Assembly: GCF_027941835.1 (NCBI RefSeq) | Contig: NZ_CP116005.1 | Location: 620,001-684,000, forward strand | DNA from: Sphingosinicella microcystinivorans | Lineage (GTDB): Bacteria; Pseudomonadota; Alphaproteobacteria; Sphingomonadales; Sphingomonadaceae | Direction: 5' to 3' | DNA: 64,000 nucleotides | Program-made: the position numbers and the translations under genes | Part shown: positions 1 through 8,484 of the stretch, one piece after another | Layout: the number at the start of each line of letters is the position of its first letter | How positions within the stretch are numbered: position 1 is the first letter of the stretch | The notes under the pieces: generated by a model | Seen by the model: the letters and a program-made list of their open reading frames with translations, nothing else | The model's database searches: none | What the model was told of the DNA's origin: nothing

Positions 1-63
1 CTGAGCAAGCGCGGACGCCGGGAGAAGGGCGGTCGCGAGCGCGGCAAGAATGAGCTTTTTCAT
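1..63 (-). CDS. 5' end of an exported protein gene (partial)
   Basis: Reading leftward from an ATG at 63, the 21 visible codons give a Lys-Lys N-terminus, a hydrophobic Leu/Ala core and an A-L-A cleavage motif followed by Gln. This is a classical Sec signal peptide. A purine-rich AGAGGTG lies just upstream of the start. The mature part runs off the window, so only export to the periplasm or beyond can be inferred. The 200 bases between this start and the next gene hold nothing I recognise. Confidence 0.6.
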   Translation of the reverse strand, partial: MKKLILAALATALLPASALAQ

Positions 64-265
64 GAATACACCTCTACAAAAATTGCACTGCCCGCAGGCC
101 TGAGGCTGCGGACGGCGGCAGAGGTGGTGGCGAATTGCGGCCGTGAAATGGCGCGGCGGCACGGCTTCGGCGAACGACTGTCGAGAACGGGACGAACAAC
201 AGACAGGCTTCGACAAACGACGTTCAGCGCACGTTAAACCGTCATATCGGGTGGCAAAGAGGCCT

Positions 266-2014
266 CTAAAGCGCCTCTTCCGGAATCGCGAACAGCGTCT
301 CCGCCCCGCGCGTCACCGGCCCCAGCAGCGCCGCCGCCTGCGGCAGGAACTGCTCGGCGAAGAAGCGCGCGGTGACGATCTTGGCGTTCAGGAAGGCCGG
401 ATCGCCCTCGCCCGCCGCGCGCCGCCGCGCCGCCGCCGAAGCCTGCTTCGCGAGCAGCCAGCCGCCCACGGTGAGGCCGAACATGCGCAGGTACGGCGTC
501 GCCCCCGCGGCATTGTCGTCAGCGCCGCCGGCCGCGCCGCCGTCTGCAAGCCACGTCGTCGCGCTTTCGAGCGCGGCGAGCGCGTCTTCGAGATAAGGCA
601 CCAGCCCGCCCTGATCGCCGGCCGCGAACAGCACGAAATCCGCGCGCATGTCGGCGAACAGGCTCTTCCAGCGCCCCTGCGGCAGCTTGCGTCCGACGAG
701 GTCCATCGCCTGGATGCCGTTGGTGCCTTCGTAGATCGGCGCGATGCGCGCGTCGCGGTAGTGCTGCGCCGCGCCCGTCTCCTCGATGAAGCCCATGCCG
801 CCGAAGATCTGCACGCCGAGGCTCGCGACCTCGACGCCGACATCGGTCGAGAACGCCTTCGTCACCGGCGTCAGCAGGTCGGCGAGGCCCTGCGCCTCAC
901 GCTGCGCCGCCTCGTCGGTCTCGGCGTGCGCGCGGTCGACGGCGGCGGCGTTGAGATACGTCAGCGCCCGCGCCGCCTCGGTCAGCGACCGCATCGTCAT
1001 CAGCATCCGCCGCACGTCGGCGAATTCGATGATGCGGCGCACCTGCACGCGCTCCTTCGCGTAGGCGAGCGCGTGCTGATACGCGCGCTCGGCGATGGAG
1101 ACGCCTTGCAGGCCGACGTTGATGCGGGCGTGGTTCATCATCGTGAACATGGCGCGCATCCCGGCGTTCTCGTCGCCGATCATGTAGCCGACGCAATCGT
1201 CGTCATCGCCGTAGCTCATCGTGCAGGTCGGCGAGGCATGGATGCCGAGCTTGTGCTCGATCGAGACGCAGCGCAGGTCGTTGCGCGCGCCCAAGGAGCC
1301 GTCCGCGTTCACGAGGAACTTCGGCACGATGAAGAGGGAAATGCCCTTGGTGCCCTTCGGCGACCCTGGCGTGCGCGCGAGGACGAGGTGGATGATGTTC
1401 TCCGCCACGTCATGCTCGCCCCACGTGATGAAGATCTTGGAGCCCTTGATGCGCCACGTGCCGTCCGGCGCGGGCGTCGCGGTGGTGCGGAGCGCACCGA
1501 CGTCCGAGCCCGCCTGCGGCTCGGTGAGGTTCATCGTGCCGGTCCATTCGCCCGAGACGATCTTGGTGAGGTAGGTCTGCTTCTGGTCCTCGGTGCCGTG
1601 CGCCGTCAGCGCCTCGATCGCGCCCTGCGACAGCATCGGGCAGAGCGACAGCGCCATGTTGGCGCTGGTCAGCTGCTCCTGCACGGCCGTCGCCAGCGCG
1701 AATGGCAGCCCCTGCCCGCCGTAGCCCGGATCGGCGCCGAGCGTCATCCAGCCGCCCTCCACATAGGCGGCATAGGCCTCGCGAAAGCCCGCGGGCAGCG
1801 TCACCGCGCCGTTCGCGAGCGTCGCGCCCCCGGTGTCGCCGGGGCGGTTGAGCGGCGCGAAGACCCCGGCCGAAAGCTTGCCCGCCTCTTCGAGGATGGC
1901 ATCCGCGAGGTCCGGCGTCGCGGCCTCGAAGCGGGGCAGCCGCGCGAGGCCGGGCAGGTCGGCGACGGTTTCGAGGACGAAGCGCTGCTCGGTGACGGGG
2001 GCGGTGTAGGTCAT
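266..2014 (-). CDS. Acyl-CoA dehydrogenase, long DmdC-like form
   Basis: FAD-dependent acyl-CoA dehydrogenase that would put a trans-2,3 double bond into an acyl-CoA thioester and pass electrons to ETF. At 582 residues it has the length of the three-domain family that includes 3-methylmercaptopropionyl-CoA dehydrogenase (DmdC), not the 380-residue classical form. The N-terminal helical part is followed by the flavin-contact stretch L-T-E-P-Q-A-G-S-D (residues 163-171). The expected catalytic base is Glu429 in I-Y-E-G-T-N-G-I. The true substrate cannot be read from sequence, since many members act on ordinary fatty acyl-CoAs. It stands alone, divergent from the threonylcarbamoyl-AMP synthase gene, with about 50 bases between the starts. 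Confidence 0.9.
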   Translation of the reverse strand: MTYTAPVTEQRFVLETVADLPGLARLPRFEAATPDLADAILEEAGKLSAGVFAPLNRPGDTGGATLANGAVTLPAGFREAYAAYVEGGWMTLGADPGYGGQGLPFALATAVQEQLTSANMALSLCPMLSQGAIEALTAHGTEDQKQTYLTKIVSGEWTGTMNLTEPQAGSDVGALRTTATPAPDGTWRIKGSKIFITWGEHDVAENIIHLVLARTPGSPKGTKGISLFIVPKFLVNADGSLGARNDLRCVSIEHKLGIHASPTCTMSYGDDDDCVGYMIGDENAGMRAMFTMMNHARINVGLQGVSIAERAYQHALAYAKERVQVRRIIEFADVRRMLMTMRSLTEAARALTYLNAAAVDRAHAETDEAAQREAQGLADLLTPVTKAFSTDVGVEVASLGVQIFGGMGFIEETGAAQHYRDARIAPIYEGTNGIQAMDLVGRKLPQGRWKSLFADMRADFVLFAAGDQGGLVPYLEDALAALESATTWLADGGAAGGADDNAAGATPYLRMFGLTVGGWLLAKQASAAARRRAAGEGDPAFLNAKIVTARFFAEQFLPQAAALLGPVTRGAETLFAIPEEAL

Positions 2015-2064
2015 AGGCTATCTATCGCTTGTGAGAGGAAACGGCGCGGGTATAGCGGGGGGCT

Positions 2065-3015
2065 GTGAGCGGGCAACCTGATCTTTTCGGCACTGAAACC
2101 GCGCTGCCGGACGCGGCGGGCCTTGCGCGCGCCGCCGCGCTGCTGCGCGCCGGCGAGGTCGTCGCGCTCCCCACCGAGACTGTCTACGGCCTCGCCGCCG
2201 ATGCCACGAACGCCGAAGCCGTCGCCCGCATCTATGCCGCCAAGGGCCGCCCCGCGTTCAATCCGCTGATCGCGCATGTGAGCGGCGTTGACATGGCGGC
2301 GGCGCACGTGGAGGTGACGCCGCTCGCCCGCCGCCTGATCGACGCGTTCTGGCCGGGGCCGCTGACGCTCGTCCTGCCGAAGCGCCCCGAAAGCACCGTC
2401 GCCGCCATCGTCACCGCAGGGCTCCCGACCCTCGCCGTGCGCTGCCCGGATCACCCGGTGCCGCAGGCCTTGATCGCCGCGCTCGGGCGCCCGCTCGCCG
2501 CGCCGTCCGCCAACGCCTCCGGGCAGATCAGCGCGACGCGCGCCGAACACGTCCTCAAGACCCTCGGCGGCCGCATCCCGCTCGTCATCGACTGCGGCGC
2601 GTGCAGGGGCGGCATCGAATCGACGATCGTCGCGGTGGAGGCGGGCCGCCTCCGCCTGCTGCGCCCCGGCGGCGTCCCGCGCGAGGCGCTGGAGGCCTTC
2701 GCGCCGCTCACGCTCGCGGGCGGCCGCATCGAGGCCCCCGGCATGATGGAGAGCCACTACGCCCCCTCGAAGCCGCTCCGTCTCGAAGCCGAAAGCGCCC
2801 GCGCAGATGAGTTCCTGATCGGCTTCGGCCCGGTCGCGGGCGACGTCAGCCTCTCCCCGGCGGGCGACCCGGTCGAGGCCGCCGCGCGTCTGTTCGACTG
2901 CCTGCACGCCGCCGACGCCAGCGGCGCGCGCGCCATCGCCGTCGCGCCCGTTCCGCCCGAAGGCCTCGGCGCCGCGATCAACGACAGGCTCCGCCGCGCC
3001 GCCGCGCCGCGCTGA
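2065..3015 (+). CDS. tsaC: L-threonylcarbamoyladenylate synthase (Sua5/YrdC family)
   Basis: Makes threonylcarbamoyl-AMP from threonine, bicarbonate and ATP, the first step of the t6A37 modification of ANN-decoding tRNAs. The N-terminal YrdC domain shows the K-G-R-P-A-F-N-P-L loop and the S-A-N-A-S-G motif typical of the fold. At 316 residues it is the long form, with a C-terminal Sua5 domain beyond the roughly 200-residue core. The start used is GTG at 2065, because no in-frame ATG lies near it. Essential in most bacteria. Reads divergently from the acyl-CoA dehydrogenase gene. Confidence 0.93.
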   Translation: MSGQPDLFGTETALPDAAGLARAAALLRAGEVVALPTETVYGLAADATNAEAVARIYAAKGRPAFNPLIAHVSGVDMAAAHVEVTPLARRLIDAFWPGPLTLVLPKRPESTVAAIVTAGLPTLAVRCPDHPVPQALIAALGRPLAAPSANASGQISATRAEHVLKTLGGRIPLVIDCGACRGGIESTIVAVEAGRLRLLRPGGVPREALEAFAPLTLAGGRIEAPGMMESHYAPSKPLRLEAESARADEFLIGFGPVAGDVSLSPAGDPVEAAARLFDCLHAADASGARAIAVAPVPPEGLGAAINDRLRRAAAPR

Positions 3016-3085
3016 TTCTCCAAGGCTTCCGAATGTGTTATGGGAGGGCGCCGCACGCGATGCGGCCCTTCAGGGGAGCGATAGC

Positions 3086-3772
3086 ATGTTCGATCTCAAG
3101 AAACTGACAGCGGAACTCTTCGGCACCTTCTGGCTCGTCCTCGGCGGTTGCGGCAGCGCCGTGCTCGCCGCGAAATTCCCGGAGGTCGGCATCGGCCTCG
3201 CCGGCGTCGCGTTGGCGTTCGGTCTCACCGTGCTCACCGCCGCCTTCGCGCTCGGCCCGATCTCCGGCGGCCACTTCAATCCGGCCGTCACGCTCGGTCT
3301 CGCCGCGGGCGGGCGCTTCAAGTGGCAGGAGGCCCCCGGCTACATCGTCGCGCAGGTGGTGGGCGCCATCCTCGCCGCCCTGCTGATCTACACGATCGCG
3401 AGCGGGCAGGCGGGCTACGCGGGCGGCCTCGCCTCCAACGGCTACGGCGAGCACTCGCCGGGCGGCTATTCGATGACCGCGGCGCTGTGGACCGAGATCG
3501 TGATGACCTTCGGCTTCCTCATCATCATCCTCGGCGCGACGGCAAAGCGCGCCTCGCCGGGGTTCGCGCCCATCGCCATCGGCCTTGCGCTGACGCTCAT
3601 CCACCTCATCAGCATCCCGGTGACGAACACGTCGGTGAACCCGGCGCGCTCCACCGGCCCGGCGCTCATCGAGGGCGGCATCGCCCTCCAGCAGCTCTGG
3701 TTCTTCTGGGTCTATCCGATCGTCGGCGGCCTCGTCGCCGGCTTCGTCTACAAGTTCCTCTGGGAGGAATGA
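3086..3772 (+). CDS. aqpZ: Aquaporin Z-type water channel
   Basis: Inner-membrane MIP-family channel of 228 residues, the usual size for AqpZ. Both pore signatures are present: N-P-A at residues 65-67 in G-H-F-N-P-A-V-T, and N-P-A-R at 185-188. The Arg after the second NPA and the small pore-lining residues favour a water channel over a glycerol facilitator. Six hydrophobic segments can be seen. The ATG at 3086 is preceded by a purine-rich CAGGGGAGCG, which decides this start over upstream non-ATG starts. Confidence 0.93.
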   Translation: MFDLKKLTAELFGTFWLVLGGCGSAVLAAKFPEVGIGLAGVALAFGLTVLTAAFALGPISGGHFNPAVTLGLAAGGRFKWQEAPGYIVAQVVGAILAALLIYTIASGQAGYAGGLASNGYGEHSPGGYSMTAALWTEIVMTFGFLIIILGATAKRASPGFAPIAIGLALTLIHLISIPVTNTSVNPARSTGPALIEGGIALQQLWFFWVYPIVGGLVAGFVYKFLWEE

Positions 3773-3851
3773 TTCCGGGCGGGAGGGGCGCGGCCGCGCT
3801 CCTCCCCCTGCCGCAAGGCCGCCCGACGCAAAGCCATTGACAGACTCCTTA

Positions 3852-3879
3852 TTGCGAATGATTATCATTTTTATCGCAA
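3852..3879. promoter_or_regulatory. Probable Fur box upstream of an unknown gene
   Basis: A palindromic AATGATTATCATT (3857-3869) is nested in an outer inverted pair TTGCGA / TCGCAA (3852-3857 and 3874-3879). The inner part matches the classic Fur operator GATAATGATAATCATTATC well. It lies 14 bases before the ATG of the gene at 3893, where a bound repressor would block transcription. Iron control is inferred from the site alone. Confidence 0.6.
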
Positions 3880-3892
3880 CGAGGATCGCATC

Positions 3893-4342
3893 ATGGCGAC
3901 GATTGTCGAAACAGCCGAGTTCCACGGCGGGCCGTGGCTGAACCTGCCGCCCGACAGCCAGACGATATTGTGGGCGCTGCGGCGGCTCGTCATCGGCTGG
4001 CCGCGCCCGCCCTGTCTCCACGCGGCGCTGATCGAGGCCTACGGCGACAACGCCTGCGGCATCGAGCATCTGCTGCGCTGCCTGCTCACGGGCATCGCCA
4101 TGCACGGCCGGCGGCGGCTGGAGATCGGCGCGCCCTGCTGCGCGGCGCTGCTTCCGCACGAAGCCGAACTGCTGGAAGCCATCGGGCTCGACGGCGCCGA
4201 AGCCGATCCCTCCGCGCTGGTCAGGCTCTGCGACAACCCCGCGGCCGCGCGGCTTTCGGTGCTTGCCGCCGGTATCGGCGCGGCGGTGGCCGATGCCCAT
4301 ACCGCCCGGCTTCGCACATTCCCGGTGCGTGCTGCGCATTAG
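3893..4342 (+). CDS. Hypothetical protein, probably iron-regulated
   Basis: A 149-residue soluble protein with no family I recognise. It is rich in Ala, Leu, Arg and Cys, with Cys pairs in P-C-L-H, A-C-G-I-E-H and A-P-C-C-A. The ATG at 3893 follows a GAGGATCG ribosome site. The Fur-like operator directly upstream suggests expression under iron limitation, so a role in iron or haem handling is possible but unproven. The stop codon lies in the first of two tandem 23-base repeats, so the 3' end may have arisen by a small duplication. Confidence 0.6.
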   Translation: MATIVETAEFHGGPWLNLPPDSQTILWALRRLVIGWPRPPCLHAALIEAYGDNACGIEHLLRCLLTGIAMHGRRRLEIGAPCCAALLPHEAELLEAIGLDGAEADPSALVRLCDNPAAARLSVLAAGIGAAVADAHTARLRTFPVRAAH

Positions 4343-4366
4343 GCCCGGTGCGCGCTGCGCATTAGG
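4321..4366. repeat. Tandem 23-base duplication across a stop codon
   Basis: Two adjacent 23-base units (4321-4343 and 4344-4366) differ at one base. Both begin CCCGGTGCG and end GCGCATTAGG. The stop of the preceding gene lies in the first unit and is repeated in the second. Confidence 0.9.
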
Positions 4367-4427
4367 AGAGTTTCCGTTCGCCCCGGCCTGATTTATGTTC
4401 CGCTCAAATTGGCGGAAGAGGGACCGC

Positions 4428-5915
4428 ATGACCGAACATTTCGACATGATCGTCGTTGGCGCCGGCATCTCGGGCATCGGCGCCGGCGTTCACCTGAAGA
4501 AGCACTGCCCGGACCGCAGCTACACGATTCTCGAAGGCCGCGCGGGCATCGGCGGCACGTGGGACCTGTTCCGCTATCCCGGCATCCGGTCGGACAGCGA
4601 CATGTACACGCTGGGCTTCAACTTCAAGCCGTGGACCGACCAGAAGGCGATCGCCGACGGTCCCTCGATCCTCCGCTATCTGGACGAGACCGCGCGCGAA
4701 TACGGCATCTACGAGCACATCCGCTTCGGCCACCACGTCGAGGCCGCCGCGTGGGACTCGTCCGCGGCGCGCTGGACGGTGACGGCGCGCGCGGACGGCA
4801 AGCCCGTGCAGTTCACCTGCAACTTCCTCTACATGTGCTCGGGCTACTACCGCTACGAGGCGGGCTACACGCCGCACTTCGAGGGCGCGGAAAGCTTCCG
4901 GGGCCGCATCGTCCACCCGCAGCACTGGCCGCAGGACCTCGACTATGCGGGAAAGCGCGTCATCGTCATCGGATCGGGCGCGACCGCCGTCACGCTCGTT
5001 CCCGAAATGGCGAAGGCCGCGCACGTCACCATGCTGCAGCGCTCGCCGACCTACATGATCTCGCGCCCCGCGGAGGACCGCCTCGCCAACTGGCTGCGGC
5101 GCTGGCTGCCGCCGATGCTCGCCTACAACATCGTGCGCTGGCGCAACGTCGCCATGCAGCAGTGGGTGTTCCGTCTGGCGCGGACGAAGCCCGAGAAGCT
5201 GAAGAAGAAGCTGCTCGGCGGCGTCCGCGACCTGCTCGGCCCCGGCTATGACGTGAAGACGCATTTCACGCCGACGTACAACCCGTGGGAACAGCGGCTT
5301 TGCCTCGTTCCCGACGACGACCTGTTCGACGCCATTCGCGAAGGCCGCGCCGAGGTCGTGACCGACCACATCGACCGCTTCACGGAAACCGGCATCCTCC
5401 TCAAGTCCGGAAAGACGCTGGAGGCGGACGTCATCGTCACCGCCACGGGCCTCGACCTCCTGTTCATGGCGGGTATCGACGTGACGCTCGACGGGCGGAA
5501 GGTCGCGTTCCCCGAAACCTACGGCTACAAGGGTATCATGTTCTCGGGCGTCCCCAACCTCGCGGTGGCGTTCGGCTACACCAACGCCTCGTGGACGCTG
5601 AAGGCGGACCTCACCAGCGAATATCTGTGCCGCGTCCTCAACCACATGAAGGAGACCGGCACCGACGTCGCGACGCCGACGCTGGACGACCCGGACATGG
5701 ACTCCGAGCCGTGGATCGACTTCTCCTCGGGCTATTTCAAGCGCGGGCTTCACCAGTTCCCGAAGCAGGGCAAGACGCTGCCGTGGCGGCTCAACCAGAA
5801 CTATGCCGGCGACGTGAAGATGTTCCGCCACGCCCCCGTCGACGACGGCGTGCTGCGCTTCAGCAAGGCGGCGGGCGCATCGGCGCAGGCGCCCGAGGCG
5901 ATCGCGGCGGAGTAG
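4428..5915 (+). CDS. Flavin-containing Baeyer-Villiger-type monooxygenase
   Basis: NAD(P)H- and FAD-dependent monooxygenase of 495 residues. The N-terminal FAD Rossmann motif is G-A-G-I-S-G (11-16). A second dinucleotide motif, G-S-G-A-T-A, is at 182-187. The type I Baeyer-Villiger fingerprint FxGxxxHxxxWP is met by F157, G159, H163, W167 and P168. It would insert oxygen next to a ketone carbonyl to give an ester, and it resembles the EtaA/MymA group in overall layout. The start at 4428 is favoured by a GAAGAGGGA site. The convergent acyl-CoA dehydrogenase downstream hints at a shared catabolic role for ketone or lipid substrates, but this is context only. Confidence 0.87.
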   Translation: MTEHFDMIVVGAGISGIGAGVHLKKHCPDRSYTILEGRAGIGGTWDLFRYPGIRSDSDMYTLGFNFKPWTDQKAIADGPSILRYLDETAREYGIYEHIRFGHHVEAAAWDSSAARWTVTARADGKPVQFTCNFLYMCSGYYRYEAGYTPHFEGAESFRGRIVHPQHWPQDLDYAGKRVIVIGSGATAVTLVPEMAKAAHVTMLQRSPTYMISRPAEDRLANWLRRWLPPMLAYNIVRWRNVAMQQWVFRLARTKPEKLKKKLLGGVRDLLGPGYDVKTHFTPTYNPWEQRLCLVPDDDLFDAIREGRAEVVTDHIDRFTETGILLKSGKTLEADVIVTATGLDLLFMAGIDVTLDGRKVAFPETYGYKGIMFSGVPNLAVAFGYTNASWTLKADLTSEYLCRVLNHMKETGTDVATPTLDDPDMDSEPWIDFSSGYFKRGLHQFPKQGKTLPWRLNQNYAGDVKMFRHAPVDDGVLRFSKAAGASAQAPEAIAAE

Positions 5916-6017
5916 GAAATCGTTTTCCTACAGCAGCTTGCCTGCCGCAGCCCACGCCTGAAAGGTCACACTGAAAGAAAACGCGATCTACGGTAACTTT
6001 GTAAACTTCGGCACGGC

Positions 6018-7190
6018 CTATCGCCCCGCGAAAAGCTGCCGCCCGGCGAGATCGAGCAGGATCTCCTCCGATCCGCCGCCGATCGCGTTGACGCGCACCT
6101 CGCGGTAGATGCGTTCCACCTTGGAGCCCTTGAGGTAGCTGGCGCCGCCGAGCACTTGCGCCGCATCGCGGGCCACGGCCTCCAGCATCCGCGTCGCCTG
6201 AACCTTCAGCATCGCGAAGTCGGCGGGCCGGGTCTTGCCCGCGCGCACCTGCCACGCGCACTGATCGACCCACGCCTGCGTCGCACTCACCTGCCGCGCC
6301 ATGTCCGCAAGCTTGATGCGGATCGACTGGTGCCCGACGAGCGACTTGCCGAACGTCTCGCGTTCCCGCGCCCACGCGGCCGCTTCCTCGAGGCAGACGC
6401 GCGCGTAGGCGCAGGCCCCGTGCGCCATGCCGAGCCGCTCGCTGTTGAAATTGCGCATGATGCCCATGAAACCGGCGTTCTCGGGGCCGATCAGGTTCTC
6501 GGGCGGCACCTCCACGTTTTCGAAGTAGAGCGCCGCCGTGTCGGAGCAGTGCCAGCCCATCTTTTCGAGCGGAGTACGCGTGAAGCCGGGCATGTCCGCC
6601 TCGATCAGCATCAGCGAGAGGCCGCCCATCCCCTCGCCGCCGGTGCGCACGGCGACGGTCACATAGTCCGCGCGCATACCGCTGGTGATGAACATCTTGC
6701 CGCCGTTCACGACATATCTGCTCCCCACCCGCTCGGCCCGTGTGCGGATATTGGCGACATCGGAACCGCCGGACGCCTCGGTGATGCCGAGCGCGATGAT
6801 CTTCTCGCCCGAAAGCACCGCAGGCGCGACACGCCGCTTCATCTCGTCGCTGCCCATCGCGAGGATCGGCGGCAGGCCGATGCCGTGCGTCATCAGGCTC
6901 GCGGTGAGCCCGCCCGCGCCGGGCCGCGCCAGTTCCTCGGACTGCGTGAGGTTGTGGAAGACGTCGAAACCGGCGGAATGGCCGCCGTATTCCTCGGGAT
7001 AGCCGAGACCGAGAATGCCCGCCTCGGCCGCCTTGCGGTGGAGGCTCCTGGGGATGGCGCGCGCGTCCTCCCATGCGTCGATATGGGGCGCGATCTCGCG
7101 CTCCACGAAACGGCGCACGCTCTGCGCCACCGCCTCGTGCGTCTCATCGTAAAAGGGCGAGCGCGCCCGCCAGTCGTCGAAAAGCGTCAT
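6018..7190 (-). CDS. Acyl-CoA dehydrogenase, classical length
   Basis: A 390-residue FAD-dependent acyl-CoA dehydrogenase with the flavin-binding I-T-E-A-S-G-G-S-D stretch. At the C-terminal position where medium-chain enzymes have the base in I-Y-E-G-T, this protein reads I-G-G-G-S-E-E, with Gly where Glu is expected. Isovaleryl- and long-chain acyl-CoA dehydrogenases also lack that Glu and use one in an earlier helix. The Glu of N-F-N-S-E-R-L-G is the likely candidate here. The substrate is probably branched or long-chain (inference). The gene converges on the monooxygenase across about 100 bases that contain a short AGGAAA/TTTCCT hairpin. Confidence 0.88.
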   Translation of the reverse strand: MTLFDDWRARSPFYDETHEAVAQSVRRFVEREIAPHIDAWEDARAIPRSLHRKAAEAGILGLGYPEEYGGHSAGFDVFHNLTQSEELARPGAGGLTASLMTHGIGLPPILAMGSDEMKRRVAPAVLSGEKIIALGITEASGGSDVANIRTRAERVGSRYVVNGGKMFITSGMRADYVTVAVRTGGEGMGGLSLMLIEADMPGFTRTPLEKMGWHCSDTAALYFENVEVPPENLIGPENAGFMGIMRNFNSERLGMAHGACAYARVCLEEAAAWARERETFGKSLVGHQSIRIKLADMARQVSATQAWVDQCAWQVRAGKTRPADFAMLKVQATRMLEAVARDAAQVLGGASYLKGSKVERIYREVRVNAIGGGSEEILLDLAGRQLFAGR

Positions 7191-7223
7191 GCCCGCGAGG
7201 GTCGGCCCGGCAGGCCGTGCCGG

Positions 7224-7760
7224 TCAACCTCGGCTTTTGAGGCGGTCGGCGTATTTCTCCCGGAATTTCCGGACCTTGGGGCCGACGACGAAGTTGCAGT
7301 AGGGCGTCGTGTCGCCGGTCCGCGCATAATATTCCTGGTGATAGTCCTCGGCCGGATACCATGTGCCGCTCTCGATGGTCGTCACCACCGGGTCCGGCCA
7401 CAGCGCCGCCGCCTTCACGATCGCCGCCTCGGCCGCCGTCCGCTGCGAATCGTCCTGCGGAAAGATCGCCGAGCGGTACTGCGTGCCGACGTCGTTCCCC
7501 TGCCGGTTGGGCGTCGTCGGGTCGTGGACGTGGAAGAAGATGTCGAGCAGGTCCGCGTAGCTCACGACCAATGGATCGAAGCGGATGCGGATCGCCTCGG
7601 CGTGGTCGGTATCGCCGCCGCAGACCTCCCTGTAGGTCGGATTCGCCGTCCGGCCGCCGATGTAGCCGGATTCGACCGCGGAAACACCTTGAAGATCATC
7701 GTAGATCGCTTCCACGCACCAGAAGCATCCGCCTGCGAGGATCGCGGTTTCGGTGGACAT
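7224..7760 (-). CDS. msrA: Peptide methionine-S-sulfoxide reductase
   Basis: Repairs oxidised methionine by reducing the S-epimer of methionine sulfoxide with electrons from thioredoxin. The diagnostic G-C-F-W-C motif is at residues 11-15, with catalytic Cys12. The rest keeps MsrA signatures such as G-Y-I-G-G and H-A-E-A-I-R-I. The 178-residue length is typical of a single-domain MsrA. The ATG at 7760 is chosen over upstream in-frame starts because GGAGCGG precedes it and the family homology begins there. Confidence 0.95.
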   Translation of the reverse strand: MSTETAILAGGCFWCVEAIYDDLQGVSAVESGYIGGRTANPTYREVCGGDTDHAEAIRIRFDPLVVSYADLLDIFFHVHDPTTPNRQGNDVGTQYRSAIFPQDDSQRTAAEAAIVKAAALWPDPVVTTIESGTWYPAEDYHQEYYARTGDTTPYCNFVVGPKVRKFREKYADRLKSRG

Positions 7761-8043
7761 CTCGACCCGCTCCGTTCTCATTGCCGTCCGCTGCGGCGGC
7801 ATGTCGCAAGGGGATCCGCCACGGTTAACCACCTATATTATGTATATTTTCCGCCACAAATTACAAATTCTTGCGGGCGCGGAACGACTTTGGGTTGAGT
7901 TGAACTTGTAAATGCAGGATTAATCCGTAACGTAATAGTAACCATCCAACGTCCGTTTTGGGGCCGCATCGCGGACGGAAAGACGAACAGAATATCAACG
8001 GGGCCCGCCGACGCTTTGCGCGGCGAGGATAGGGCAGGTTTGT

Positions 8044-8460
8044 ATGAATATCGTTGCTGCTGGAAAGCTCGCGCTGTGCATCTGCACGGGTGCCGCCGTG
8101 GGAGCCGGGGTTAACGAGGCGCGCCACAACGCCGCCAAGCCCAAGGTCGTGAAAACGGCCTCGAAGAGCCCGGCGCGCAAGGTCGTGCAGTTCCCGTGCG
8201 AACCGTACATCGTCCAGGACCAGATGATGCGCGACGCCCAGATCCCGAGCGACTTCGAGGCAACCGATCTTCCCGAATACGCCGAACTGATCCTGCCGGG
8301 CGGCGGCGGCGGTGGCGGCAATGATGGAGGCGGCGGCGATGACGGCGGCGGCGGCGGCGGCACGACGCCGGTTCCCGAACCCGCCATGCTTGCGCTGTTC
8401 GGCCTCGGCGCCGCCGGTCTGATCGCGGGCCGCAGGCATCTGCTTCGTCGTAAAAGCTGA
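8044..8460 (+). CDS. PEP-CTERM sorted exported protein
   Basis: A 138-residue protein with a hydrophobic N-terminal export segment and a mid-region of short Lys/Arg-rich and acidic stretches. A low-complexity Gly/Asp linker (about residues 85-106) is followed by a C-terminal sorting signal. That signal has V-P-E-P-A, a hydrophobic span and a basic tail (G-R-R-H-L-L-R-R-K-S), the hallmark of PEP-CTERM proteins handled by exosortase. No exosortase is in the window, so it must be encoded elsewhere. Function unknown; such proteins often end up in the extracellular matrix. It lies 24 bases before the phosphodiesterase gene and may be co-transcribed with it. Confidence 0.8.
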   Translation: MNIVAAGKLALCICTGAAVGAGVNEARHNAAKPKVVKTASKSPARKVVQFPCEPYIVQDQMMRDAQIPSDFEATDLPEYAELILPGGGGGGGNDGGGGDDGGGGGGTTPVPEPAMLALFGLGAAGLIAGRRHLLRRKS

Positions 8461-8484
8461 ACACGGGCACGATAACCGGAGGGT

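Noticed and set aside
143..2068. A 641-codon open frame on the plus strand over the first acyl-CoA dehydrogenase
   Set aside because: Arg/His/Ala-rich antisense product of a very GC-rich gene with no domain. The minus-strand frame has clear family motifs.
8300..8370. Gly-rich repeat as a CRISPR-like or tandem repeat array
   Set aside because: It is simply GGC/GGT codons of a poly-Gly linker with no spacers. No CRISPR array was seen anywhere in the window.
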